In this document: one piece after another, positions 54,948 to 64,000 of the stretch
Layout: each line of letters starts with the position of its first letter
How positions within the stretch are numbered: position 1 is the stretch's first letter
NCBI GenBank assembly: GCA_947579605.1
Contig: OX388312.1
Coordinates: forward strand, 25,815,313-25,879,312
Length of the DNA stretch: 64,000 nucleotides
Direction of reading: 5' to 3'
Origin: Athripsodes cinereus
Lineage: Eukaryota; Arthropoda; Insecta; Trichoptera; Leptoceridae
Notes under the pieces: model-generated
What the model saw: the letters and a program-made list of their open reading frames with translations, nothing else
What the model was told of the DNA's origin: nothing
Databases searched by the model: none
Position numbers and translations under genes: made by a program

Positions 54948-55354
54948 CGGGCTGTTTCACCACCTCTGGATAAAGTGCCGGATAGCCAATCCAACACAAA
55001 TCTAACGGATAAAACGAAAAATGCGTTTCACAACTCTCTGACAGCGCTATCCTATAGATAAAGTTCTAGATAAGTTATCCGGCGGATAAGTCTTAGATAG
55101 TGTTAAACTGTCAAAATTTGTTTACATGTGCGTTGCCTAGATATATTCCTAGGCAACGAACGATATATTCCTACCTACGTGCATACATTCATTCAAAAAA
55201 CGCATGAAATTACAACGTTGCCACTGCTATCTGGCGGATAGCAATCCGTAAGAAATCTGTAGGTGGTGAAACGCTCGCTTCAGTTTATCTTGTAGATTAA
55301 TTTATCCTAAGGATTGTTATCTAGAACTTTATCCAGAGGTGGTGAAACAGCCCG
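54948..55354. mobile_element. Harbinger-like MITE, tandem copy 1
   Basis: The ends are CGGGCTGTTTCACCACCTCT and the complement ...AGAGGTGGTGAAACAGCCCG. TTA precedes it (54945-54947) and TTA follows (55355-55357). GGGCTGTTTCACCA-type ends with a 3-bp TWA duplication are typical of the PIF/Harbinger superfamily. The interior has a CCTAGATATATTCCTAGG palindrome and repeated GGATAA/TTATCC words. No transposase is present. Confidence 0.8.
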
Positions 55355-55357
55355 TTA

Positions 55358-55768
55358 CGGGCTGTTTCACCACCTCTGGATAAAGTGCCGGATAGCCAAT
55401 CCAACACAAATCTAACGGATAAAACGAAAAATGCGTTTCACGACTCTCTGACAGCGCTATCCTATAGATAAAGTTCTAGATAAGTTATCCGGCGGATAAG
55501 TCTTAGATAGTGTTAAACTGTCAAAATTTGTTTACATGTGCGTTGCCTAGATATATTCCTAGGCAACGCACGATATATTCCTACCTACGTGCATACATTC
55601 ATTCAACAAACGCATGAAATTACAACGTTGCCACTGCTATCTGGCGGATAACAATCCGTAAGAAATCTGTAGGTGGTGAAACGCTCGCTTCAGTTTATCT
55701 TGTAGATAAATTTATCCTAAGGATAGTAAGTTATCTAGAACTTTATCCAGAGGTGGCGAAACAGCCCG
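55358..55768. mobile_element. Harbinger-like MITE, tandem copy 2
   Basis: It is nearly identical to copy 1 in the same orientation, differing at about ten positions (for example GGCAACGCACG versus GGCAACGAACG, and a small insertion GTAA in the right arm). It shares the TTA at 55355-55357 with copy 1. The right flank is TCA, one change from TTA. Confidence 0.8.
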
Positions 55769-55774
55769 TCAATG

Positions 55775-56280
55775 TATTTATTCGCATTTATCTGATGACT
55801 CAAATGAAAATTTTGTTCTAGGTATATCTTTTTCTCTCTCCCCATTTTCACCATTATAGCATCTCCTTTTAACGAGATTTCCAGCAAGCAATTAACTTAT
55901 ATAAATAAAATAAGGTAAAACACTGATTCGTTATTCGTGATGGACGTGTATACTGTAGAACCTGAAGATGGAGTTTCAAGAAACTTCGAAAGCTTGCTCG
56001 AAAAATAAATTACACGATGTAACCGCAACACATAACTTTAATATGTATTATATATACCTACATCGTTGCAAAAACCTCTTCAATAACACAATAAGGTAAA
56101 CCTGTATCTAGAAAAGGAAAGGTACCTATTTAGACAGTTAAAGAAGAAAAAAGGTTTTCAGTTCCATGAAGATGATGTAAGGGACTGATTCAGATAGTCG
56201 TGAAGACTGACTCTTATTTACACATCAATTTCATTTCATATAAACAAAAGTGAATTTGTTACCGGATAATTCGTTCGTTG
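55775..56280. other. Non-coding stretch with a possible retroelement 3' relic
   Basis: 55955-56015 contains CCTGAAGATGGAGTTTCAAG, AAACTTCGAAAGCTTGCTCG, AAAAATAAATTA, a pattern that recalls 3' ends of Penelope-like or CR1-like elements. It is weak and short. The rest was not recognised. Confidence 0.3.
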
Positions 56281-56283
56281 TCA

Positions 56284-56428
56284 TTCGATAATTGAGTTCG
56301 TCGGTAGCCTTGAGTTAGAGTTTCGGCCTCGTGAACAAGGGGTCCGAGGATCGATCCCGTGAAAGGAGTATAAGGTTGTATTTGGGTTTATAACAAAAAC
56401 CCAGATATATCTTTTTTAAAAAAAAGTC
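56284..56428 (+). mobile_element. SINE S1 copy with internal deletion
   Basis: It reads GAGTTCGTCGGTAGCCTTGA (A-box region), GGGGTCCGAGGATCGATCCC (changed B box), GTGAAAGGAGTATAAGGTTG, TATTTGGGTTTATAACAAAA and CCCAGATATATCTTTT, then an A run. Compared with 58352-58538 it lacks ~45 bases of the middle. Confidence 0.7.
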
Positions 56429-56499
56429 ATAAAGTTTAAGTGGAAATCACAACTTTTTAGAAAAGAAATAATTATATATAGAACCTTCCACATCTTTCT

Positions 56500-56890
56500 T
56501 CACTTCTTCTTTCACTACACACGCGGCTAGATTATGGAATAACCTCCCACTTCCTATCAGACTAGCTCCAACTATTCTCTCTTTCAAAAGTAAACTGAGG
56601 CATCATTACCTTTCCTTAAATAATCCATCTAACTGACAATCCCGTGTTTCCTTCCTTGTCCTTCATCCCATCCACCTATTCATTTATATATGTATTTTCA
56701 TGTAGGTATAAGTATTGTATATATATATATTTATTATTATTATTTATATTTTTCTTCTTTTTCATACACTTGTATGTATTGTATATATCAAATTGATGTC
56801 AAAAGTGGTTGGTTGGCAGAAATTGCCCACGGCAATAAACCCGCCATTTGAAATATTTTTTTTTCAATAAAGTTTTTATTTATTTATTTA
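56500..56890 (+). pseudogene. LINE RT C-terminus with 3' UTR
   Basis: The frame reads TRARLWNNLPLPIRLAPTIL, then FKSKLRHHYLSLNNPSN and stop, the standard LWNxLPxxIR...FKxxLR ending. A ~250-bp UTR follows, with GGCAATAAACCCGCCATTTG, and a TTTA repeat at ~56875-56898. It is 5' truncated. Confidence 0.65.
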
Positions 56891-56957
56891 TTTATTTACT
56901 TCTTTTTAGAATAACATTGTTGAAAACGTGTATTTTAGAGCAATTTTAGAATACCTG

Positions 56958-57168
56958 CAGGGCTACTCTTGACAAAACTAAACACGATCTTAATCTAGTC
57001 TTGATCTTGATCATACGACGCACGAAGTGACTATTGGCTAAAAATACACGCAAAGCGATCGCGCGTTAGCGGTAGTGCGGTGTTTTTGACCATAGTCCCT
57101 TCGTGCGTCGTATGATCAAGATCAAGACTAGATTAAGATCGTGTTTAGTTTTGTCAAGAGTAGCCCTG
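56958..57168. mobile_element. 211-bp CAGGG palindromic element
   Basis: The ends CAGGGCTACTCTTGACAAAA and its complement ...TTTTGTCAAGAGTAGCCCTG pair for about 70 bases (ACGATCTTAATCTAGTCTTG and so on). CAGGG ends would fit hAT-type elements, but the 8-bp flanks do not match, so class is open. A short form is at 19405-19463. The GC-rich centre (GCGATCGCGCG) is unusual here. Confidence 0.75.
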
Positions 57169-57273
57169 CTGATTGTGTTATTTACGAAGTATATTTTTAA
57201 TGCCTCTTTATTTTTCTCGTAGCAACGATGCGTAGTAAGAAAAGTGATCCAAGATTTAAGGAATCTTCTAGAT

Positions 57274-57460
57274 CAGTGTTTCCCAAAGTTGACTGGGCTC
57301 CGACCCATCTAAAATAAATTTTCAACCTTGGGACCCACCTTTTTGCTGTCTTATGCTCAGATTCTCTAGTAGCGAGTCATGGAAATACTTTGTTCAGGGC
57401 CCACTCAATATTCGCTCGCAACCCACCGGTGGGTCGCGACCCATAGTTTGGGAAATATTG
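57274..57460. mobile_element. hAT MITE with perfect 8-bp TSD
   Basis: It starts CAGTGTTTCCCAAAGT and ends AGTTTGGGAAATATTG, the widespread CAGTGkTTCCCAAA-type hAT end. TTCTAGAT flanks both sides (57266-57273 and 57461-57468). The interior has the usual GGGACCCACC and CCACCGGTGGGTCGCGACCC words. No transposase is present. Confidence 0.9.
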
Positions 57461-57689
57461 TTCTAGATGAAAGAAAAAAACATTCCTTGCCGATCTTAAT
57501 GTCAAACAGATCTACTCGGGTGCGGTTCTATAATTAACACAAAAGATAATAATTAAAAAGCTTGACTGGCAGAGCGTGGGTACTAAGATATGTTTTAAAA
57601 GCCAAATTAATGAAGCTGAAATTAGATCATTATAAATAGAAACTGAATTGGAATAATTATAAATATATAAGTACCTGAAAGAGAGAGTG

Positions 57690-57880
57690 TGAGAAAGCGC
57701 GGCTATTCGAGAAACATGTGTATCAAATTCTTAAAGAAAGCTGTGTATTGAGTGAGAGAAATCTACGTACGAGGATAAGAAATTGCATGAATGCATAAGA
57801 AGCGAAATAAGTATGTGAGGATAGATCTACATGGCATTCCATCCTCTCTGCCAACTCTACTTGGAATACGGCGTGAGGGT
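57690..57880 (+). pseudogene. LINE C-terminal remnant
   Basis: A degraded stretch with MHKKRNKYVRIDLHGIP and then PTLLGIRREG, ending in CTACTTGGAATACGGCGTGA. The end motif matches 50405-50425 and 51255-51285. Confidence 0.4.
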
Positions 57881-57909
57881 AATGTAAAGTATAAAAAAAA
57901 CGTTGGCGT

Positions 57910-57943
57910 GGTACACAATATTTTGAGTAAAATATTGTGTACC
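57910..57943. repeat. Perfect 15-bp hairpin with 4-base loop
   Basis: GGTACACAATATTTT at 57910-57924 and AAAATATTGTGTACC at 57929-57943 around GAGT. It sits between two LINE tails and may be a template-switch palindrome or the core of a small element. Confidence 0.7.
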
Positions 57944-57954
57944 TTGGGTTGGTT

Positions 57955-58088
57955 TAGTTGGAAGAGATCGCGCCTTTGCGATAAACTCGCCCTCTGTATA
58001 TTGATTGTATTTAATTTGAATGTATACCTTTTATGTAATTGTTTTTTATCAATGTACAGTAAAGAATGAATAAATAAATAAATAAATT
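57955..58088 (+). repeat. LINE 3' tail with AAAT repeat
   Basis: GAAGAGATCGCGCCTTTGCG, then ATAAACTCGCCCTCTGTATA, then ACAGTAAAGAATG and an (AAAT)n run. Similar tails lie at 43190-43275 and, in part, at 49023-49045. Confidence 0.55.
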
Positions 58089-58351
58089 AATTAAAAGTTC
58101 TTTTGAGTAACGTCAAACATCTTAACTTTGGCGACAAACATATAGGCCTCCTCTATATCGCCATATTACCTTTGGCGACAGTTATATGCGTCTCATCTAT
58201 ATCACAACCAAATATAATTTCAAATTATCAACTATACTGATGAACAATTTTAGTTTTTGTATTAATTAATACTGTAGTGAGATGATAACTTGCGTTATTC
58301 TTGTCCTGTTCTGTATTCATCCGGGTGGAGGTGGGTCTCTGTATGTAGTAA

Positions 58352-58538
58352 GTTTTTTTTTTTTTTTTTTTAAAGATATATCTGGGTTTTGTTATATACC
58401 CAAATACAACCTTAAACACCTTTCATAGTAAGCTAAAAGCTTGTGTCGTGAAAGGGGAATTTGCCGGCACCTCGGATCGAACCCCGGACCCCATGTTCAC
58501 AAGGCCGAGACGACTCTACCTCCAGGCTACCGACGAAC
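58352..58538 (-). mobile_element. SINE S1, best copy, with A tail
   Basis: Minus strand, 5' to 3': TTCGTCGGTAGCCTGGAGGT (A box TAGCCTGGAGG), CGGCCTTGTGAACATGGGGT, GGGGTTCGATCCGAGGTGCC (B box GGTTCGATCC), then the body (CACGACACAAGCTTTTAGC, GAAAGGTGTTTAAGGTTGTA, CCCAGATATATC), then an A run of about 22 (plus-strand T run 58350-58371). Intact Pol III boxes and the long A run suggest a fairly young copy. The tRNA source was not identified. Confidence 0.85.
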
Positions 58539-58539
58539 T

Positions 58540-58984
58540 CGCCATGATGCCATCCTTCTATTAAATAATATTAATATTATGTAGATACGAAAACTTATGG
58601 CTTGTAGGTAGAACCTAGAAAATAAATGTTTGATGAAGTCGATACAACATTAAATATTTTATTGGTCATTTTGACGCGGGTTATATGTAGTTTGGATTAC
58701 AATAATACAAGTAGTAATATTGTGACTTGCTAGAATAATACATCAGTAGGAAGGTTTAACTAGAATATTCATAAATATTTTATGATGAGCTTTTGATATT
58801 AGTTACTTCAATATATGTACATATTATTCATAAATAACAAAATGTTGTATTCATATGTTTTTATTGTTTTATTATTCTAATGTGTCTGGAGATCGAAATC
58901 AATCGTATGTGGCGTCAGCCACTGGGCGGTTTAAATTAATACAGAAAAGTAATGATTGAAGTACCTTTGTAAGATTTTGTTCAT
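58540..58984. other. Non-coding AT-rich stretch
   Basis: Nothing recognised. Confidence 0.4.
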
Positions 58985-58985
58985 G

Positions 58986-61860
58986 TTTATTTATTTATTT
59001 ATTTATTTATTTATTAAAATAAACGGCCTAAGCCCTTAATACATAGAAATTATAAGTAGGTAGGATAAAAAACAAAATAAAATATAAAAAGGTTAATTTA
59101 CAAATAATAGTAATAATTAATTAAATCTTTGATAACCTTAAACTCAATAAACATTTAGAAAATGTTTACAATAAAATGTTTACATATGTTTAAAATATAA
59201 TAATATTATATATATTAAAATACACAATAAAATGTTTATACATGTTTGTAATATATAAATGTATAAACATTAGAAAATAATAATAATTAATTGAATTTAA
59301 AATCTTTATTAACCTTAAAATCAAGTCAATAACCATTTAGGAAATGTCTATACATATTAAACTTCACTGATGTATGCGAATCGCTGAAGATATCAAAAAG
59401 ATCTCCATAATCATTAGAATGTCTGTGAAGACGGCACATTGCGCTATTGTACTGTTGATTGGTGTGAGTGTTCGGAACATGAAATGTCTCATGTTGTCTT
59501 GTTATTCTAGCAGGTACATGAAGATTTACTAGATCTACCACTGCAGCACTGTCAACTTTATTATTGATAATTTTATACATTAAAAGTACATCATTGACAG
59601 CTCTCCTATCTTCTAGAGTAAGTAGATTCATTTTTTTTAAAAGAAAATTGTAATCAATGTCCTCTATTGGAATATTTAGTTTATAGTTAATGAATCTAAG
59701 GAATTTATGTTGAACACGCTCTATTCCATGTATATGTACACGGTAGAATGGATTCCAAATCGGAGTGTTATATTCAAGACAACTTCTCACCAATGAACAG
59801 TACAAAGCTCCAAAGCATCTCAAGGATGTGAATTTGCTCGCAATCCTTAGTACGAAACCTAATATCTTAATTGCATTTTCAGTTATTGTGTTTATGTGCG
59901 GAACAAATGTAAGTTTGTCATCATACACAATGCCTAGATCCTTGATTTGGGGAACATTTTCCAAATAATGGTCGCCAAGTCTATATGAAAAACTAAATGT
60001 TTCTTTTGTTCTGTGAAATTTGACAACCTTGCATTTATTGGCATTAAGATAAAGGTTGTTCGATTTGCACCATTCTGACAAAAGATTTAAATTTTCCTGC
60101 AATTTTTCACAGTCCTGAATGGAACGAACCTCTCCGAATATCTTCAGGTCATCGGCATACATCAATACTTTAACATTTTTTAATGAATCAGCTATGTCAT
60201 TGATGAAGATTAGGAACAATAGTGGTCCTAAATGTGATCCTTGAGGTACTCCGCTCGTTGCCAAGACTTCTTTTGAGGTGATACAATCTATTTTGATGGA
60301 TAACTTTCTATCTGATAAATAACTGTTAAACCAATTCAGAAATTTGCCATTGATACCCATTTTAAATAATTTTTCGATTAGTAATTGGTGGTCAACTTTA
60401 TCGAATGCCTTGCTAAAGTCGGTATAGATGGAATCGACTTGTAATCCTCTAGCAAGACACTCTTGTATGTAATTGGAATAGACAAGTAGGTTTGTTTCAG
60501 TTGATTTACCCGAAACAAATCCGTGTTGTTCAGGATGTAGAAAAGGTTTTATAAGATAACTTATATTATCAAGAATCAGTGATTCAAATAACTTTGGCAG
60601 AGCAGATTGAATACACACAGGTCTATAGTTTTTCACATCGTTCCTGCATCCATTCTTGAAAATGGGAGTAATGAAACTATTCTTCCAATATGTTGGGAAA
60701 ATTCCGCAGGATAATGAAGCATTAAATAATATGCTCAATGGATGTACTAACACTTCAACGCAATTCAATAAAAATCTCGAAGGTATACCGTCGGGTCCCG
60801 AAGAATTTTTGTCAACCAGAGATCGAATCTTTATATATATTTGTTCTTCAGATATGATACAACTGTTCAAATTCAAGTTGGAATGTAATGTGTCATCACT
60901 GTTAATAATGAGATTCTCGTTCGAATTGTTGCGCAAATTCAAATTGGAATTTAATGTATAATCAGTATTGATAAGATTCCCGTTCGAATTGGAGGACTCA
61001 TTTTCATAGACTTGACCAAAAAACGTCGCAAAAAGGTTAACAATTTCTTCAGGATCCTCACGATATATTCCATCTAAGCACATAACACTAGGATAGCCAC
61101 TATTGTCCTCCTTCAATGAATTACAATATTTCCAGAAATTTTTTGAGTTCACGACAATGTCATTTTCGATAGATTCTATATAATTATCCATACAATTTTG
61201 CGCTAAGGTTTTGCATTGACTACGTAAGCTAGAAAACAATCGATAATCAGCTAAATCATTAGAGTCTTTATACTTTTTATGTGCTATTTTTTTGTTTACA
61301 ATTAAATTTCTTAATTCTAAGGTCACCCATTTAGGGAAGAAATTTGTCTTAATAACTATTTTAGGTACATTTTTATCTATAATTGAATTTATTATGTCAT
61401 AGAAAACACTAACACTTTCGTTCACATTACTAGTCTTTTCGAGAATTGTCCAATCGATGCTCAGAATGTCATTATTTATTGCATGATAGTCACAATTTTT
61501 AAAGTCCCTAAACTCCATATCTGATTTGATCTTCTCGTTAAAAGTATTTGGAATACAAAAATCTAACGGAGGATGATGATGATCTATTGGTAGTGGAACA
61601 TCGTCAGCTTTATTTATTTTTATATTATGCTTAATGTTCGTGAAAATAAGGTCCAAAATTCTGTCGTTATCATTCTTGATTTTATTGATTTGTGCGAGAT
61701 CTAAGAATGCTGCCATATCACGAATTTCTCTACACTTTGTGCATTCTGAGGCATTCGGTAATTCAGAATCAATTTCATCAGAGTTCATAACTATGTTGGT
61801 GGGTAGGTTATAATCTCCGCACACGATGATATTTGATTTAGTGTATTTATGTTAATAATA
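58986..61860 (-). mobile_element. 5'-truncated non-LTR retrotransposon
   Basis: The minus-strand element begins inside the endonuclease domain near 61860, carries one long open frame, and ends in an AATA microsatellite (plus strand TTTATTTATT at 58986-59014). ORF1 and the front of the endonuclease are missing. The 3' UTR (59325-59015) holds a ~175-bp direct duplication: TAATAATTAATT...AACCTTAAA...CATTTAG occurs near 59108-59160 and again at 59278-59340, across the stop codon. The microsatellite 3' end and motif set suggest a CR1/Jockey-group element. Confidence 0.85.
59326..61824 (-). CDS. Non-LTR endonuclease/reverse transcriptase, N-terminally truncated
   Basis: An open frame of 832 codons from a GTG at 61824; the frame is also open a further ~11 codons upstream with no ATG, so the real start is lost. 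APE-type endonuclease remnants: GDYNLP at residues 3-8, DLIFTN at 58-63, IDHHHPP at 80-86. Reverse transcriptase: NYRPV at 399-403, D469 in YTDFSKAFDKVDH, GVPQGSHLGPLLF at 525-537, YADD at 556-559, LGIVYDDKL at 630-638. The C-terminus has an RVQHKFLRFINYKL region and no RNase H. Residues ~279-299 and 300-320 are an imperfect 21-residue duplication (NLIN...DYTLNSNLNL / NLII...DDTLHSNLNL). RT residues are intact, yet the copy cannot be complete without the front of the endonuclease. Confidence 0.88.
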   Translation of the reverse strand: MCGDYNLPTNIVMNSDEIDSELPNASECTKCREIRDMAAFLDLAQINKIKNDNDRILDLIFTNIKHNIKINKADDVPLPIDHHHPPLDFCIPNTFNEKIKSDMEFRDFKNCDYHAINNDILSIDWTILEKTSNVNESVSVFYDIINSIIDKNVPKIVIKTNFFPKWVTLELRNLIVNKKIAHKKYKDSNDLADYRLFSSLRSQCKTLAQNCMDNYIESIENDIVVNSKNFWKYCNSLKEDNSGYPSVMCLDGIYREDPEEIVNLFATFFGQVYENESSNSNGNLINTDYTLNSNLNLRNNSNENLIINSDDTLHSNLNLNSCIISEEQIYIKIRSLVDKNSSGPDGIPSRFLLNCVEVLVHPLSILFNASLSCGIFPTYWKNSFITPIFKNGCRNDVKNYRPVCIQSALPKLFESLILDNISYLIKPFLHPEQHGFVSGKSTETNLLVYSNYIQECLARGLQVDSIYTDFSKAFDKVDHQLLIEKLFKMGINGKFLNWFNSYLSDRKLSIKIDCITSKEVLATSGVPQGSHLGPLLFLIFINDIADSLKNVKVLMYADDLKIFGEVRSIQDCEKLQENLNLLSEWCKSNNLYLNANKCKVVKFHRTKETFSFSYRLGDHYLENVPQIKDLGIVYDDKLTFVPHINTITENAIKILGFVLRIASKFTSLRCFGALYCSLVRSCLEYNTPIWNPFYRVHIHGIERVQHKFLRFINYKLNIPIEDIDYNFLLKKMNLLTLEDRRAVNDVLLMYKIINNKVDSAAVVDLVNLHVPARITRQHETFHVPNTHTNQQYNSAMCRLHRHSNDYGDLFDIFSDSHTSVKFNMYRHFLNGY

Positions 61861-62908
61861 TTTCCATTGGTATCTTAATAAATTGCCATTTCCTTTAGTT
61901 CCAACAACTTACAAAAAACAGATGGATATTATTCTTAATATTACTACCAATTTTAATTTTTGAAGTTCTTTCTATAAATGAGTTATTATTTCAGAATTTT
62001 GTCGTATGAAAATTTTGATTTTGAAATTTCCGTAAACACATCTGTTTAAAAGTAGCTACAGGAATAGCAATTCATGCAAAGGCAAAGTACATAAAAAAAA
62101 TAAGTTTATACAAATGAATTAGAAATATACCTATTCATAAAAATCTGTCAATTTATTATATTCTGTCTATTAAATATATTGCAGAGTAGGTACCTACGCA
62201 GATATACTAAAATGTGAATTTCAAAAAATGCAAGAAAATCATTTACATTATTACTTATATCTTTTTAACTTTCTACTATTTGCATGATTCCTTTTTCTTT
62301 TATTGACAATTTAATGATGCTTCCAATTTATTGACACTTAATTCAACATGCTGTAAATAATTTCAAAGATTGCTTGTTTCAATGATGATACGCGTTTCAA
62401 CTGTAAAATAAATTTTAATTTGATTGTATTAATGTATCATCTACACTTTGCACGAAGGATCGTAAGGAACAGTAGTAAGGTATATAGATATGTAGGTACT
62501 AAATTTACGAGTCAAGTAATGTAGTTTTACGATATTGAATAATGTACCAGGCGGAGTTTCTAAGCCATAGTAAAATTGGAAGTTTTATTACACACAAATC
62601 CACTATTGATCTTTGACTTTTGCCTGGCCGTGGATATAAAACGAATATATTGGTGTCGAATCGATTTCTAATATCTATGTACATTATTTATGAAGATACA
62701 CCGACCATTCAACTAGCTTTAAACGTGTATTGATGAATTTTTGATATTGTTACTCCTCTACCCAGAGTCTTTTATAAACTATTAATAAACACCACTTTCA
62801 CCTCATCCTTTAACTCAAAGTGTTTTTTTATTCTTGTAAAGTCAATAGCACATTGATGATAAAAAAAACATGTTGGACTTTTGAATAACACAAAGAGCTT
62901 CAACCCTA
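61861..62908. other. Non-coding AT-rich stretch
   Basis: About 1 kb with nothing recognised. A CATCATCATCATCATC run at 62909-62925 marks the tail of the next LINE. Confidence 0.4.
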
Positions 62909-63485
62909 TCATCATCATCATCATCGCCCTCAACGCTCCTCTCGGGAGCACAGGGCAGAAACCAGCCTCCTCCATTCAGAGCGTCTCTGTGCCAATTGCG
63001 TCACCTCTTCCCACGACATTTCTTGCGCTCTGATATCGTTGTCATAGGAACGGTGTATTGTGAAAGAGGGACGCCCGGGCCTACGGAACCCCTGCGGACG
63101 GAAGAACAGTCTCTTTTTGGCCAACTATCATTGGGCATTCTCAAAACATGTCCCAGCCAGGACCATCGTCTCTCTTGTATTACGGAGATTACAGGTCTCT
63201 GCTGGGTGCGCCGGCGCACAGCATCATTTGTAACATGTTCATACCATCTGACATCCAAAATCCTTCTAAGACACTTGTTTTCAAAGCTTAGTATCTTCCG
63301 CTCTTGAGCCTTGGTTAAGTGCCAAGACTCGCAGCCATATAGAAGGATTGGAATGATGCACGCATTGAACAAGCGACATTTTGTCCTGATGCTGAGTCCA
63401 GACGCCTTCCAAACTTTGTTCATGTTGTTGAAGGCCCCGCTAGCTGCTCCTATGCGGATTGGTAATTCCGACCGGAGATCACCCT
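62909..63485 (-). pseudogene. LINE RT C-terminus, longest copy of the QLAQRR family
   Basis: On the minus strand the frame from 63423 reads NKVWKASGLSIRTKCRLFNA, ILLYGCESWHLTKAQERKIL, NKCLRRILDVRWYEHVTN and RRWSWLGHVLRMPND. It then shifts frame; the end (RRPGRPSFTIHRSYDNDIRA, SWEEVTQLAQRRSEWRRLVS, ALCSREER, stop) lies in another frame at 63124-62930. The YGCESW...WLGHVxRM...GRPR order is the thumb/C-terminal region of insect non-LTR polyproteins. A stop just upstream (~63488) and loss of the RT core mark it as a truncated pseudogene with a GAT-type tail. Other copies: 25922-26140, 43520-43905, 54225-54352. Confidence 0.8.
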
Positions 63486-63489
63486 ATAA

Positions 63490-64000
63490 CAAAGCTATAA
63501 TAGTCTTATATTCAAATGTGGTAAAATTCATCAGTGAGATTCGTACAACAGAGCTTTTAATTTGAAAATGAGATTCTATCATCAAATTACCAATTGCCTT
63601 GTTCAGTTGATTACCTAAAATGTGCCAATACATCAGTACTGTTCAAATAAATAAATAAGTATCTATTTATTTTCAATACAGGAGGTATTTGATCATGATA
63701 TTGCACTATAAAGAAACTTTAAATGAGTGAATTGAGATAAATCAAATCTAACTGTAAGTAAAGAAGTGACCGCGTATGCTTAATTTAATAAACCTAACAG
63801 TTATAAACAGTGTAATGAATATAAATAAATACATACATAGTGTAACAACTTATTCCCTTTCAATTACTTGTTCCCAAATTATTCACAACTTCTTTCTATT
63901 ATACTTCCCTCCAAAACTTTCTCTGACTCCAGTCCACCTTTTTATACATTGTCCAGCTAATTCAGTCGAAGAACTTGAGTCTCAGGTCAGGGATAATTGT
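63490..64000. other. Non-coding stretch to window end
   Basis: Nothing recognised. An AATAAATAA run lies at 63646-63658. Confidence 0.4.

Overview
The window looks like AT-rich insect nuclear DNA made almost entirely of transposable elements and their debris. The signs are non-LTR retrotransposon C-termini of a type common in insects, a Ty3/gypsy element, SINEs with Pol III boxes, hAT- and Harbinger-like MITEs, a probable Helitron fragment, and frequent GTAGGTACCTA-like words. A hemipteran or lepidopteran host is plausible, but the sequence alone does not settle it. I found no convincing single-copy host gene, exon chain, rRNA or true tRNA, so the window is either intergenic or lies within a very large intron.

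Layout. 1-141: decayed palindromic MITE. 404-5196: complete young Ty3/gypsy retrotransposon on the minus strand, with identical 306-bp LTRs, gag, pol, a canonical A AAA AAC slippery site between them, a polypurine tract and an ATAT target duplication. 5.2-7.0 kb: LINE scraps and a dispersed repeat called family R here. 7077-8038: 112-bp tandem array that grew out of family R. 8.0-16.6 kb: mostly non-coding, with LINE fragments near 13.1-13.8 kb and a SINE near 11 kb. 16.6-17.15 kb and 34.2-34.7 kb: two copies of one hAT-like MITE. 17.4-38.6 kb: a mosaic of truncated LINEs, family R copies, palindromic MITEs and SINE relics. 38.6-43.5 kb: almost featureless AT-rich DNA. 43.5-43.9 kb: a LINE with an inverted 5' part.

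The most unusual object is at 44535-49597. It is a 5.06-kb LTR element with identical 190-bp LTRs, a perfect 5-bp target duplication, a primer binding site and a polypurine tract, but no gag or pol. Its interior carries three successive tandem arrays: 163-bp units, alternating 60/50-bp units, and 230-bp units each holding a tRNA-like SINE head with a perfect B box. It looks like a recently moved, non-autonomous element whose cargo is satellite DNA.

From 49.8 to 58.5 kb there are LINE relics, a TA-flanked MITE nested in one of them, a tandem pair of Harbinger-like MITEs sharing one TTA, an hAT MITE with a perfect 8-bp duplication, and a full SINE. 58986-61860 is a 5'-truncated non-LTR retrotransposon with an open 832-codon endonuclease/reverse-transcriptase frame. 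62909-63485 is another LINE tail.

Functionally this is a record of mobilisation. Two elements look recent (identical LTRs), one LINE frame is still open but lacks its 5' part, and the rest are non-autonomous or dead. All family assignments come from motifs and repeat structure read by eye; no database search was possible.
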